Of a stretch of 64,000 bases of DNA, positions 35,673-47,633 are shown piece after piece. Every line of letters starts with the position of its first letter. The first letter of the stretch is position 1. The stretch comes from Marasmius tenuissimus. Lineage: Eukaryota > Basidiomycota > Agaricomycetes > Agaricales > Marasmiaceae. Under the pieces are notes generated by a model. The model worked only from the letters and a program-made list of their open reading frames with translations. It did no database searches and was not told the DNA's origin. Made by a program: the position numbers and the translations under genes. The stretch spans positions 2,914,001 to 2,978,000 of the forward strand of contig JAQOTA010000050.1 of NCBI GenBank assembly GCA_029532415.1, in the 5' to 3' direction.

Positions 35673-38415
35673 ATGTCTTCACCCGCTGCTGGTCCCCGTA
35701 CTCTCTATGACAAAATCTGGGACGATCACGTCGTGTATGTTCTTCTGTGATCTCTACATCTCACTGCTGATCTCGTTTTCAGTGAATACAACGAGGATGG
35801 TCTGGCCTTGATATACATTGACCGGTGAGTATCTGCCTCACTCAGCCAGCGATAGCTTCAGATGCTCAACGCCTTCTAGTCATCTGGTTCACGAAGTAAC
35901 GAGTCCTCAAGCATTTGAAGGACTGTGAGTTGGGAGGATATTCAGAGTGATCATCGGGAAACTCAGATATATGCTTCACAGGCGCAGTGCTGGACGACCT
36001 GTTCGTCGACCAGATTGTACATTGGCGACAGTGGATCACAACGTTCCGTGCGTTATCGCTCTCTCTGCTCTGTTCCCTCCAAATACACGCCCTGACGTCA
36101 TCTATCTATAGCACTGCGTCTCGCAAAAACTTCAAGGATGTCGAAACCTTCATCGCAGAGCCAGACTCTCGTGCTCAATGTGTCGCTCTCGAAGATAATG
36201 TGAAGGAGTTTGGTGTCACGTACTTTGGAATGACGGATAAACGTCAAGGTAAGCGATTATCGGATAGTGGCTTTAGAAGGGCATTGACCTATGAGATTAC
36301 AGGGATTGTTCACATCATTGGGCCTGAACAAGGTTTCACTGTGAGCATCAAATCGTTGGTGGCTACTCCTATGAATTCTCATGCCTAATCAATCTCCAGC
36401 TTCCGGGTATCACTTGCGTTTGCGGTGATTCCCATACATCTAGTGAGTATTTGGGCCAAACAGGTTCAATCGCTCGGATGGCTAATTTCACACTATTTAG
36501 CACATGGAGCGTTTGGTTCTCTCGCTTTCGGTATCGGAACGTCGGAAGTGGAACATGTCCTCGCGACCCAGACGCTCCTCCAGAAGAAGCAGAAAAACAT
36601 GCGCATTAGCGTCGATGGCGACCTGCACGAGGGGGTGACATCCAAAGACGTGATTCTTCACATTATTGGAGTCATTGGAACTGCCGGTGGGACTGGCGCC
36701 GTCATCGAGTACGCTGGCTCCGTTATCCGTGGTTTCAGTATGGAAGCTAGGATGAGCATGTGCAATATGAGTATCGAAGCAGGTGCTCGTGCTGGAATGG
36801 TAGCTCCTGACGAAGTCACCTTCGCGTATCTCCGCGATCGACCTCTTGCGCCAGCCAGAGGAGAGGCATGGGACCGCGCAGAGGCCTATTGGCGAAGTTT
36901 GAAGTCCGACGAGGGTGCTAAATTTGATATCGAGGTCAAAATAGCTGCTTCTGACATCGTGCCCACCGTTACATGGGGTACATCACCCGAGGATGTCGTG
37001 GCTATCACCGGTGCTGTTCCAGATCCCAACTCGTTCTCGAACTCCGTCAAGAGGACTTCCGCTGAGCGCGCGTTGAAGTACATGGGTCTCACGCCGAACA
37101 CCCCGATGGAGGACATCAAGATCGACAAGGTCTTCATTGGATCATGTACCAACAGTCGTATCGAAGATTTGCGTTCCGCCGCCCGCATCGTCATTGCTGC
37201 TGGTCCTGATGCCAAAGTCGCGGCTGGGGTCTACGCTATGATCGTCCCAGGTTCAGGGTTGATCAAGAAACACGCTGAAGCGGAGGGTTTGGATGCGGTT
37301 TTCAAACGAGCAGGATTCGACTGGCGTGAAGCTGGATGCTCGATGTGTTTGGGAATGAATCCCGATCAGCTGTCTCCCGGCGAAAGGTGCGCGAGTACCA
37401 GTAACCGCAACTTTGAGGGTCGACAGGGATCTGGTGGCCGCACTCATTTGCTCAGCCCTGCGATGGCCGCAGCTGCTGCTATGACCGGGAAATTGACTGA
37501 TGTTCGCAAGTTCTTGGGAGATGCTGCCGACGCAGCTGTGGCCGCAGGACCGAAATTGAAGCTCCACAGCGCTTTCGATTTCATGGATGACCCAGTTGAA
37601 GCCCCTCCTGCCCCTACTCAAACCACAACCCCTTCGAGTGGCACGACTTTGCCTTCCTCCGAGGCTCCCTCTTCCGTCGAGAAGTTCACCGTCGTCAAGG
37701 GCATTGCTGCCCCACTCCACATCGAGAATGTCGATACCGACATGATCATCCCGAAACAATTCTTGAAGACTTTGAAGCGAACAGGTCTCAAGGATGCCCT
37801 GTTCTTTACCCTCCGAAAAGATCCCAGCACGGGTGCAGATACCGACTTTGTCTTGAACCGTGCGCCTTACGATCATGCGAAGATTCTTGTTTGCACTGGG
37901 AAGAACTTTGGGTGTGGCAGTTCTCGTGAACACGCTCCGTGGAGTCTGTGAGTACCGTTGCTGCAATCTTGATTTTGAAACTCCTCAACTTACGTCTTGG
38001 GGGTTGCAGGAAAGACTTTGGAATTCGTTGCATCATTGCTCCGAGTTTTGCGGATATCTTCCGAAACAATTCGATGCAGAATGGAATGCTTCCTGTCGCG
38101 TTGAGTGAGGAGGAGTGTCAGGCGCTTGCTGCTGATGCCGAGGCTGGTGAAGAGCTTGAGGTCGATCTTGAGAAGCAGGAAGTTCGTCGTGCCAATGGCA
38201 AACCACCCATCTCCTTCACCGCGGACCCGTTCCGCAGGCATTGCCTGTTGAACGGTTTGGACGACATTGCGCTGACGATGCAGAAGGTGAAGGGTATTGA
38301 GACGTTTGAGCACCGACGGAGTGAGACTTGGCCGTGGTTGGACGGGTTCGGATACCAGGGTGGCAAGATTCCTGTTGCACCGACGAAGAGCTCGAAGAAG
38401 AAGATGGATTGGTAG
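35673..38415 (+). CDS. LEU1: 3-isopropylmalate dehydratase (isopropylmalate isomerase)
   Basis: [4Fe-4S] enzyme of leucine synthesis that isomerises 2- to 3-isopropylmalate, with large and small subunits fused as in fungi. The N-terminus is [21 protein letters not shown]. Seen in order: [57 protein letters not shown] (across an intron), [13 protein letters not shown], and [12 protein letters not shown], which hold the cluster cysteines. Then come [16 protein letters not shown], a linker rich in Ala/Pro/Thr, and the swivel domain [38 protein letters not shown], and after an intron [15 protein letters not shown]. It ends SSKKKMDW. Six or more introns cut the 5' part. Confidence 0.95.
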
Positions 38416-38689
38416 AATTGTTCAAGAAGCCTGTGTATCTACTTGTATTACTTTTGATTTCTCCTTGTATTGTTCGTTCATTCATTCGTGAAGGAAGCCA
38501 CCATCAGGAGTCAGAGCTTTGACGAAACAATGACTTCAATGTTCGCGTGGGATGAGGCGCAGAGCGTGGTAACGGCTCCTTTTTGTATCCAAAACACAAC
38601 CTGAATCATTATTTGCCGCTCAACTTCAAACCACCACCATTTCGCAGCCGCTCATTTTGTCTCAATTTGCCTCCGACGGTCCTCAGTAA

Positions 38690-40597
38690 ATGGCTCCCTC
38701 GACCTCATCCCCTCCACGAAACTCAGCTACCGAGTCGTCCACCGAGAAGGCTTCTACGAATACCGCTCATAATAATAGCCATCCACCCAAACAATCGAAA
38801 CCGAAAGTACAAACTGCACCACCAAAGCCTCTCAATTCACCCAGCCAGCAGAAGAAACCTCACCGCAAACCGATAATTGATTGGTTCCAGCGTAAACTCG
38901 GAGGAACCGCCAAAGGGAAACGAGTTGTCGACGAGAGTCTTGCGAAAGGGAACGGACGTGTCCCAGTCCCACAACGGAGTGGAAGTCGTGTAGTGACTCC
39001 TGGTCAGCCTGCGACCATCGGTCCCGGAGGCAGACAGCAGTCGAAATTGGAAGCTGCGGCTGCAGTAGCAGCACGACGGAAGACGGTGTCGCTAAATGGG
39101 GATGATGATATTGCACAGTACAATGATCGTCATTCCGACGAGGAGGAGGACGACCGTTCGCTCAACGAATCTTTTGCTCAAGAATCCGTGTGGTCACCGA
39201 ACAGCGTACAAGAAGCAGACGAAGATGCTTCGCTTCGTCCGCTTCCACCTAGCTCACCGCCGTCGCCATCACCGTCACGGTCTTCGTCGTCGTATCTATC
39301 CGACCCTCGAACATTCAAGAGCATAGCCGCGAGTACAAAGCCGACTACGTTGTTGAGCATTGACTTGCACGGGAATGGAATGGCACACATAGCACAAGCA
39401 CCGCTTACGCCTACTCGTTACGCGCATGCACGGTCTTCATCAAATGCGACTAACCCGAATGTCGGTGGACAGGGACAGGTACCTCCTTCGCCCCAAACCT
39501 CCTCTCGACCTGTATCATTCCAAGACCCCCTGACTATCATCACTACTCCCAACGCAGCGACACAACAGTCTGGATCTAATTCACTTGTTGTACAGGCTCC
39601 GTTGCATACTACTCACCATCCCCGCAATAACCCCCGACCGCTATCGCCCCCTCCTGATGATGCTTCGGTTCTGACTCTAGCGTCATCGGCGTATGCTATA
39701 CCAGGGCTACGCGTGGCGGGTCTGAATAATTGGAGTTCGCCACCGTCTGCTATCGGGGGTGGTGGTGACTCGGTATCGCACTTTGGCGGTACTTATGCGG
39801 ACGCGGAGAGCACTAGTCAACTTGCTATTGATGATGATAGGTTGGATGATCGGGATGCGGATGCGAGTGTGAGAGCGTTGCGGCCTCGAAGTACGCGAAG
39901 GGGCAGTTGGGAGAGTGAGGCCAGTCGATGGAGTGCGAGGATTCAAGTCACGGGTCCTCCCTCGCTAGGAGGAGGGAGGGAGAGGAGCCTTTGGACGTCA
40001 AACAGTATTCGGACGGGTACGTTAAGCACGGAGAACGTGGATACCAACGAGCTTTTGGACGACGAGGCTGACGGTGCGACAGGTGAAGTGAATGTGGGAA
40101 GGGAAGAAGAAAAAGAAACTGAAAGGGAGGCTTCCTCTCAAGCAACTGTGGACGGTCAGGAGGAAGTAGGCGCTAATGATGGCCAAGGAGACACCGATGT
40201 GTCCAAGCAGCAGCAGGTAGAAGAGCTGACTCAGGCTAAGGATAAGGAAGACGATGACCGGCCTGCTGTCGACCGCAAGGTGTCGTCAGACACGGTCAAT
40301 TCCCCTACAAGAGCGACGGCGGACGAGCGGGAAGGAAAGGATGAATCACAAAAACGTCACGAACCTAATGTTGCAGAAGAGAAGGAGCCCGCTGAACCGG
40401 AGAAAATACAGATAATGGAAGCAACGGATGAAACACCCAAAGTGTCAGAACATATGGAGGCTACTCAGGCAAAGTTGGTGGTGGCACACGATGGCACTCC
40501 AGAGGGTGCCGCCGAGCCTGAAGGGACAAAGGTTGCAGAGAGTCCCGCTGTGTCAGAGGGCGAAGAGGTTGCAGTCACTCAGTCTCCAGCGAACTAG
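38690..40597 (+). CDS. Disordered Ser/Pro/Glu-rich protein of unknown function
   Basis: A 635-codon open frame with no visible intron. It starts MAPSTSSPPRNSATES and is rich in Ser, Pro, Thr and, in the last 200 residues, Glu. The one ordered-looking segment is KKPHRKPIIDWFQRKLGGT (residues about 56-74), which is likely a conserved short helix. Long unbroken length and even codon use support real coding. No domain recognised. Confidence 0.62.
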   Translation: MAPSTSSPPRNSATESSTEKASTNTAHNNSHPPKQSKPKVQTAPPKPLNSPSQQKKPHRKPIIDWFQRKLGGTAKGKRVVDESLAKGNGRVPVPQRSGSRVVTPGQPATIGPGGRQQSKLEAAAAVAARRKTVSLNGDDDIAQYNDRHSDEEEDDRSLNESFAQESVWSPNSVQEADEDASLRPLPPSSPPSPSPSRSSSSYLSDPRTFKSIAASTKPTTLLSIDLHGNGMAHIAQAPLTPTRYAHARSSSNATNPNVGGQGQVPPSPQTSSRPVSFQDPLTIITTPNAATQQSGSNSLVVQAPLHTTHHPRNNPRPLSPPPDDASVLTLASSAYAIPGLRVAGLNNWSSPPSAIGGGGDSVSHFGGTYADAESTSQLAIDDDRLDDRDADASVRALRPRSTRRGSWESEASRWSARIQVTGPPSLGGGRERSLWTSNSIRTGTLSTENVDTNELLDDEADGATGEVNVGREEEKETEREASSQATVDGQEEVGANDGQGDTDVSKQQQVEELTQAKDKEDDDRPAVDRKVSSDTVNSPTRATADEREGKDESQKRHEPNVAEEKEPAEPEKIQIMEATDETPKVSEHMEATQAKLVVAHDGTPEGAAEPEGTKVAESPAVSEGEEVAVTQSPAN

Positions 40598-41546
40598 TTT
40601 TTGAACCGCTTTTTCTTGTATCTGTATGTCGTATATCTACTAGTTGATTTAGTCTCCTCTAATATTCGGTCGTTCCTTCGTTTACTCACCCGGGTGCCAT
40701 CCCCCATTGCCAGACTATTCAATTCTTACTTCATCACCATGAAGGAATGTGGACCCTCGTTCCATCCTGGGAGTCTGAACTACGCAACCTCTCCAGCCAC
40801 AGTGATCTAGTCGCTCTGTAGCCATACAACAAACCTTCCATGTCGCCCATTCGCAGTGTTGGGCTTTCCGACGAGTTGTGAGCCCCTTAACCGATGCCCA
40901 CTATCTTACTTGGTGAAATGCTGATGCCCTCGATTTCTTGTCTCTTACTGGTCGGGGAAAAAAGCCTGTGGTCACAGTATGTAGTTTTGATCCAACCTCT
41001 GGGAGTTCTGTGTATGGCTGATAGCCTTCCTTTGTTACCGACACGAGCTTTATGTGGCTTCGCGCATCAACAAGCTTCTCGACACGATTGGGCCAGCGAC
41101 TCAGTACAACGCCGCGAGCTCCTTTGTCCTTGAGCATTAACTGATGAACGTTTGTCGGAATGTCGCAAGGTCTCTCTGGGAGGAAATAACCATAGTAAAT
41201 CCTCACGAATGATGGAGAAAGGTATACCCGGCATAGGATTCCACTGCGCAAAGCGGATAGCGGTGAGCCAAGCCCAAGTTCTTAGCGCTTTGAACTGCGT
41301 CAATATGAACTTTCTGGGGCATCATGATATCGGAATCCGTTGTTCTTATTTTTGTGGATATATCATGCACGTTTGTAGAGGACTCATGAAGGTGGCCAAA
41401 TAACTTTGAGAACAATGCAAATGCAAATTTATTGTGGTGACTGCCACGAGCCCGCGATCAGTGACGGGTTGAGTAAAACAATGGCAAAGTTGTTGCTTCC
41501 ATGAATGTAAGAGGTCGTCTGGCGCTTCCGACCCTTACGGTGAGTA
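40598..41546. other. Gene-free stretch
   Basis: I see no supported gene. Minus frames across 40901-41415 are of moderate length but overlap in three frames with no single consistent reading or domain. They may be a decayed gene. No repeat found. Confidence 0.35.
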
Positions 41547-43891
41547 ATGGCTCTTCCCACCGTTCAGAGTCGTCTCAAAAAGCTTCGTCCAAAGTCGTCA
41601 AGCACTCCTTCTCCTTCAAGATCCCCGTCACCTGGCCCAACTCGTTCCAGCACCATGCCGACCACTCCAACTCCCGGTCGTGAGATAGGAACGCTCATCG
41701 TGGTTGTTCTGAAAGCTGTAGGACCTGTCTGTGCAACTCAACTCCTCCAGATCGCTCACCAGTGGCCTTCCTTACCAGAATCACCTACCTAACAAAAGGC
41801 ATATAGGGAAACAAGATCCTTACTGTGTCGTCTCCATAAATGGGAAGAAGCAACGGACGAAGGCGATCAAGAAGGGTGGTCAGCATCCAGAATGGGACGA
41901 GGAATTGCGATTCAAGATCTTTGAAGAGCCTGAAGAACCTGCAGCAGACGGAACCCCACCGCTACCACCACCGAAGGATAATAAGCTGTCCCGTATCCAA
42001 GGAGGCACCGCTATGAAGGTGGCATGTTTTGCGGATGATATTAGAGAGCCTGATTTCATCGGCGATGCGGATGTGGACCTGACTGAAGTCTTGACCAAAG
42101 GAGAGACCGACGGTGCGCAAATATCTCCTGAATTTCGTTGATTGTACTAACGCTTAGCCCTCATGACCCAGAATGGTTTAATCTGATGAACAAGGAAAGA
42201 TTCGCTGGGAAAGTCTATCTGGAGTTGACTTTCTGGTCAAATGTCAGTGCCATTTGCCTACCGCTACGATCCCCTGTCCCGACGTTCATCCCGTTCTGCA
42301 GGAACCACCACCCCAGAAGAAAGTCGTACCCGCACCCGTGGTTAACAAGGATCATTACGCGGGACCCGGTACATTCGTACCTGCGGGCGGAGAGCCCCAA
42401 CCTCAAGGCAGGATAGTATCGTCAAGTGCAATTCATGATCACCATCGACGAGTCTCGGAATCCATACGACCTTCATCATCGATGCTGGACTTGTATCAAC
42501 CAGCCTACGAACGAAATCGCGCATCTGCTGTTGAGTCCCTCAGCCACAGCTTCGGAGACTTCTCGGTCAGAGAACCTTCACGGAGCGAGACTTATCCAGT
42601 ACGTCATCGAACGTTCTCTGTAAGTAGTCTGTGCTAACAGCTTGCCTTGTTACAGCCCGCACAGAACGGCTACCGGCCCCCTTCTCCAGGATATTCGGCG
42701 TTCAGCTCCCAGCCTTCCCATGTGTATGACCCGGTATATGATCCCAGCGCTTCGAACGGCCCTTCCGGATACTCCTATGACAGACCCGTAACTCCGAACG
42801 GCTCTTCAGGTTTCCAACCCAGGACCAGTCTGTCCAATCAACAGGCCCCATATTCGGCTCAAACATACCAGCCCGAATATGAGCCCACTCAATCTACTTA
42901 TCGACCTACGCCTCCTCCAGCTCGGGCACCTAGATATAGCATTCCGGTAACATCCTCTGGCTTCGTGCCTATATCGAGCTCTTCCTCATTCAGCGTGAAT
43001 CCGGTAGAGCCCTCTGGATTTGCACCACCAGTTCCCCATACCCCTGCGCCTTACTCCTCCCAAATAAACTCTGCACCACCCCCTCCGCCCGTCTCTCACA
43101 CACCCATGCCCGCGTCTTACGCGATGCCCGCCTCTTCGAGTTACTATGACTATGATAACAGGCCTGGTACCATTCCACCCACCGACCCTCAGTACAATCC
43201 GTCATCCTTACCCCTGCCTCCTCCCTCGACAATGTCAATCCCTCCATCATCTACTCCAATGCCTTACGGAAATTATCCTCCCGGTTCTGAAATACCGACC
43301 GCTCATTCTACTAGCTCGCTGTCCTCAAGTGCAGGGCCAGGAGGCTCCAGGCCGTTACCGTTACCGCAGGGCCTCAGTTACAACAACTTACCTCCATCCA
43401 CTAGTCACCCTATCGGTAACTACAGCCCTTCAAGGGTGAACGGACTTGCTCCTCCTATCCCCTTTCCCTCAGTCCCGCCACCTCCGCCACTACCCCCGTC
43501 GCATTCGGGCAGTCCACATTCCCATTCACCTCAGTCTCATTCACCTCAACCGGACTCTCAACTGAATGGTTCAATGCTCAACATGCCCCCAATTCCTCCT
43601 CCTCCTCCTTCCCAGTTCAACCCCCGCACACCTAATCGTCGCGCCAGTTTACCAGTTCCTCCGACGAACATGGGAAATTACCAGCAACCTCTTCCAGTAC
43701 CCCCACCCCCACCTCCCCGGTTTGGAGAATACCAAGATTATCAGCATGTACCCCCACCACCCTTACCGCCCTCGCATTCTCATTCAGGTCAAATGTATCA
43801 TCCGGGGCCGCCCCCAAAGCCCCCAGCACCTTTAGATAATTATCCACCTCACCCTCCACCTCCCACGTCTGTTTCATATGGCGGGTATTAA
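41547..43891 (+). CDS. C2-domain, proline-rich protein (ingression/Fic1-like)
   Basis: An N-terminal Ser/Pro-rich stretch is followed by a C2 domain: REIGTLIVVVLKA, joined across an intron to NHLPNKRHIGKQDPYCVV, then KGGQHPEWDEELRFKI, MKVACFADDIREPDFIGDADVDLTEVL and KVYLELTFWS. A long tail is rich in Pro with many PPPPP runs, as in SH3/PDZ ligands and fungal cytokinesis proteins Inn1 and Fic1. The C2 plus polyproline layout fits that family, which links the actomyosin ring and septum synthesis. The start at 41547 is inferred; the in-frame ATG at 41655 also fits. Confidence 0.68.
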
Positions 43892-44407
43892 TTCATGTCA
43901 TGACACGAACTTCACGTTTCTTACTACATACACCTACACAACATCTCACATGGACTTGTCGACCCTGTTACTTTTGAAAAACTCGCTACTGATCTCTGTG
44001 TTCTATCATTATCTGCAACGTTTACATACATCCAGTAACGCATATCGACATTCGCCCTTGGACTCGAATCAGAATCAACTCAATCCTCGATCCATCTTCT
44101 GTCTTCTTGTGCAATACGCTGTCACGAATCGCTCTTAGTCCTTACTTATCCACATACAACACCTTTGATACTTATTGTAAACTGGACTGTATTGATTATA
44201 ATCCTAATGAATCATCGACCTCGTTTCTCCAGCGTGCTTTGTGATTGTGTGAGTACGTTGGGCGGTTCCAGCAAATACATTACTTATGTACCATTTGACA
44301 TCCTGATAGCAATATCCCAACCGTACCTGTGTTTTACACTGTGGTCTTCTAAAGCCCTGAACTCGATGACCAACCACTTACAAACCGTTGAAAGCCCATG
44401 CCCAGGC
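43892..44407. other. Intergenic spacer between convergent genes
   Basis: Lies between the 3' ends of the C2 gene and the minus-strand acyltransferase. I see nothing of note in it. Confidence 0.4.
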
Positions 44408-46248
44408 CTAGTCAACGAAAACCCCAATCCACCTCTTGAACGCATCCACAACCTCCTTCAACTCCTCCTCTGTTGTCCACTCACCTCCCGTGAACCATTG
44501 ACAACTCAACTTCCCGTCGAACTGCCAGAACAAGTTCATAATCGCTGGGACGCGCATTCTCTGCCCACAGATCGCGTCGGTAACCGTCAGCATTTTGTTG
44601 TTCTTGGAAGGTAGGTAAGCATTGAAGACGTCCAGGCGACCCAAGTCACCGATGGAAGATGTGATGAGCGAGGGAGAGTGAAGGATGTTCTTGTCAAAAT
44701 TGTGGATAATTCCTTGAGAGGACTCTTCCCGGGTGGCGAAGCCTCGTAGCGTGATCTATCCCCGGCGTCAGATTGTCGGTAGGTATATGTGAAATGAGAA
44801 AACACTAGAAACTCACGTCATGATCTTTCCAGCTGTCAGCAGTGGCCGCCACGAGACCATTCCAAAACGCATCCGCGAGATCGGGAGCAGATTCTTGAGC
44901 AACCGTGACGGTCGAAGTCGCGTCATCGATCGCGAAAAACCTACGGATGGGGTCCATGGGAAGGAATAATGGCATTCCGTCGAAAGTTGAGAGCGGTCCA
45001 GGTGTTTCGCTTTTCAGGCTCCGGTAGGCTTCGGGAAACTTGTGTCGCTATCAGATATGTAGTGAAAACGCATCAAATCAATCACTGAGTCTGACTCGAG
45101 TATGGCGGGGACGAGGATACTAACGTAATTCGTGAATGTGAGTGCGATTTTGTACACTTCAGATTGCTTGTAGCTCTGTGACACGGTATTGAACCGTTCA
45201 GGTCCAGCTTTGGCGGCAGCTGTCAAGGAGACCTCGGCGTGTGTGAGGATCGAGAGCGCGGTGACGACTTGCGAGACAGTCCGTCCGTGAGCCTTGCTGA
45301 CTGTGTGAAGGATCGATGTTGTCTCGACTGGGAGTGTGATGAGAGCAGATATATCGCGTGAAGTAGAGGGAGATGTTTCGAGGGGTGACCAGATCCATGG
45401 AGACTGTACCTGATTAGTATTCGATTCCACAGTCCGAAATGTAGACTTCGCCCACTTTGTCTGAGAGTAGGGGAGGTGTTAAGTCCTTCTCAGGTAAAGC
45501 TTGCGCCTGAGCATTGATGACGTTCGATGCCGGAGGAAGTCGCTTGACTTCTTCACCCCATGAGAGTTCGCGGACGGGTCTGGCGGAGCCCTCGAGTATA
45601 GGAACAAGCTTATCCATAAGTTCGTTTAATACACCCTTGCGACAGTTTTCAGCACAACGAACGCATCTAGGGGAAAGAAACTTACGAAACCGCTTCTCCC
45701 ATCATTACTGCTGTGGTTAAAGACCACACTAGAGAGCAGAGTAAGTATCGGCTTCGCACGAGAGCGAATCTTCCGCCATACCTAAACTGCCAGCCATTTT
45801 CGACCGGAGATACGTAAAGCTCTCCTACCCAATGGCCATTCGCTGGCCTCCACCATCGTTCATCCTTCAGCTTCTTGTGCGTTTCATACACATCCCGCGA
45901 CTCGTCGCTGAAGAAGAGCGTCTCATCGGCCCAGCATTGGACCTCTTCTAGATTCTTGGGTACATGGTAGATGAGGAGGAAGCGATTGTCAGGCGCGGGC
46001 AGCCTTGAAGATTTGACGGCAATCGCAGGAAGAGAGTGACGGAGAGTGATCCAAGCCGCTTTGACTGCGGGTTCCAGAATGCCCCGATCGTAGGCTGGCT
46101 TGACGCTTAGAGTCGTTGTGAGGAAGGGAAACCCGTCGAGGTTCTCGGACATCGTGGACGCGAAGGACTCGAGCCCATAGCATTTGCGTGTCCATTCTGA
46201 TCCATTTTCGGAAGATGGAGCGAAAATATAATCCTTCAGCTCAGACAT
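44408..46248 (-). CDS. CoA-dependent acyltransferase family protein
   Basis: Member of the condensation/alcohol-acyltransferase fold. On the minus strand it starts MSELKDYIFAPSSENG and has RPANGHWVGELYVSPV, then the catalytic motif VVFNHSSNDGRSGF (H-x3-D-G), then KLVPILEGSARPV. The second half has WSPLETSPSTSRDISAL, VSKAHGRTVSQVVTALSI, an ERFNTVSQSYKQSEVY segment and DITLRGFATREESSQGIIHNF, and ends KRWIGVFVD. About five introns interrupt it. The acceptor substrate cannot be told from sequence. Nothing nearby looks like a biosynthetic cluster. Confidence 0.72.
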
Positions 46249-46915
46249 GCCAGTCGGTTCACGGAGGATGGAGAGAAAAAGGCGATAGCCACGAAGTGAT
46301 TCTTATATATGCTGGAAAACATGAGGAATGGAACTCGGGGTTGAGTTGCAGGGATAGGCTGGGCTGGGACGAACTGAAGTCGATTGAGATGATCCTCTCA
46401 TATCTGAATGCTGGCGCAACATCCGGATTGGCGGAAATTCGACTTGACCCTGTGATGGCTGAGGCAAGCTGTTTATTGCAAAATGGAGACGTGTTTGGAG
46501 AGGCACCTAAGGAATTCGAGGCCTCGTGTATCCACTCAGGACACCAACACTTGATGTTTGATTGACGGGTGGGTCAGATATTCGACTCCAATCTTCATGA
46601 ATCCATTAGATGGAGTGAATTATAGTGTTGTAAAGTAGGGTAGAACATTGTTGGGTGACTATCCTGCCACAAGCTGGGGAACGTTACTGTGCCCCGGGGC
46701 AGGTGTTTTGGGGAAACTGAGGATCGGGCGTCGAGTTTGAGAACTTGTTCATCATGATTGTTTGCTCCAGTTTCCGCCCTCCCAACCAACCCCAAAAGCG
46801 TGAGTTGAGCGGACGTTACGCGGGTGGGTGCACAAGTTCAACCTGGGCTAGAAATTTTGAGATGCATCGTAAGAGGAGCGAGTAGTTGGGACGTGCCGTC
46901 TCAGACGATAGTCTT
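46249..46915. other. Spacer upstream of acyltransferase
   Basis: Contains the acyltransferase promoter and the 3' flank of the next minus gene. Short frames at 46188-46565 (plus) have no domain, and I do not support a gene. Confidence 0.35.
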
Positions 46916-47454
46916 TTACTCTGTAACTTCGGCTTCTCTCTGTTCTCGCTGAATTCTCCACTTCGTTATTTCAGTCTCCGTAGGAATGATCCCGCGTTGT
47001 GCCAACTCCAATCGGGCTTGTCTTCGAATATCATTTTCCTCCAGCCGTCTCTGAGTCTCGTGTGCTATTAGGGCGCGCTCAGCACCGAAAGTTAGGCCGG
47101 CCATAGCAACTAGAAAATATCACTTTAGGTTACGATATAGTATACGGAATGAGTACGAACACCCAGAGATCACAAAGGCCTTGAACGGCGCTCGCAGACG
47201 GCTGGAGTCCGCTTCAGTGACCTACAGCATGCAAGTATTTCTATTGACTCACCGAAAGGTCGGCCATGTATAGTGGAGAAGGATAGAGAGACCTATTCCG
47301 ACCGCAGATGCCCGTGCTGCTCCCTTTGACTACGATGAGTGAGGCCCAGCGACTGTAAACGACAAGAACAAACTTTCAAACCAGCTTCCACTTGGATTGC
47401 ATACGCCCTGTTAGCGTCTTCTTCTCGTCGCAGGCGCGTAGACGTGGTCGACAT
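46916..47454 (-). CDS. Small two-span mitochondrial-type membrane protein
   Basis: Four exons on the minus strand. MSTTSTRLRREEDANRAY leads into a hydrophobic stretch assembled across an intron (GAARASAVGIGLSILLHYTWP), then RLRAPFKAFVISGFAMAG across two introns, LTFGAERALIAHETQRR, and a charged tail IPTETEITKWRIQRE. The two spans and the following amphipathic helix recall the fungal Rcf2/HIG1-type respiratory-supercomplex proteins, but this is inference. I cannot name the family surely. Start at 47454. Confidence 0.55.
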
Positions 47455-47633
47455 GTTAGTGGTCTAGAAGGTATGGGCGCTAATTTGACTCGCTGCTAGC
47501 GCTAGTGCCTAGTGGCTTTGCCTCGAGGCTATTTTTGCCGGCCAATTTTCCTTTCCAACATCCAGGCAAAGCTAGTCCTGCAGTTTCCCATATTCTCGTT
47601 CGCTCCCTCGTAAAGGCAGATGTCACACCGGTC

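Noticed and set aside
44408..46248. Biosynthetic gene cluster around the acyltransferase
   Set aside because: Neighbours are unrelated housekeeping-type genes; there is no synthase, P450 or transporter.
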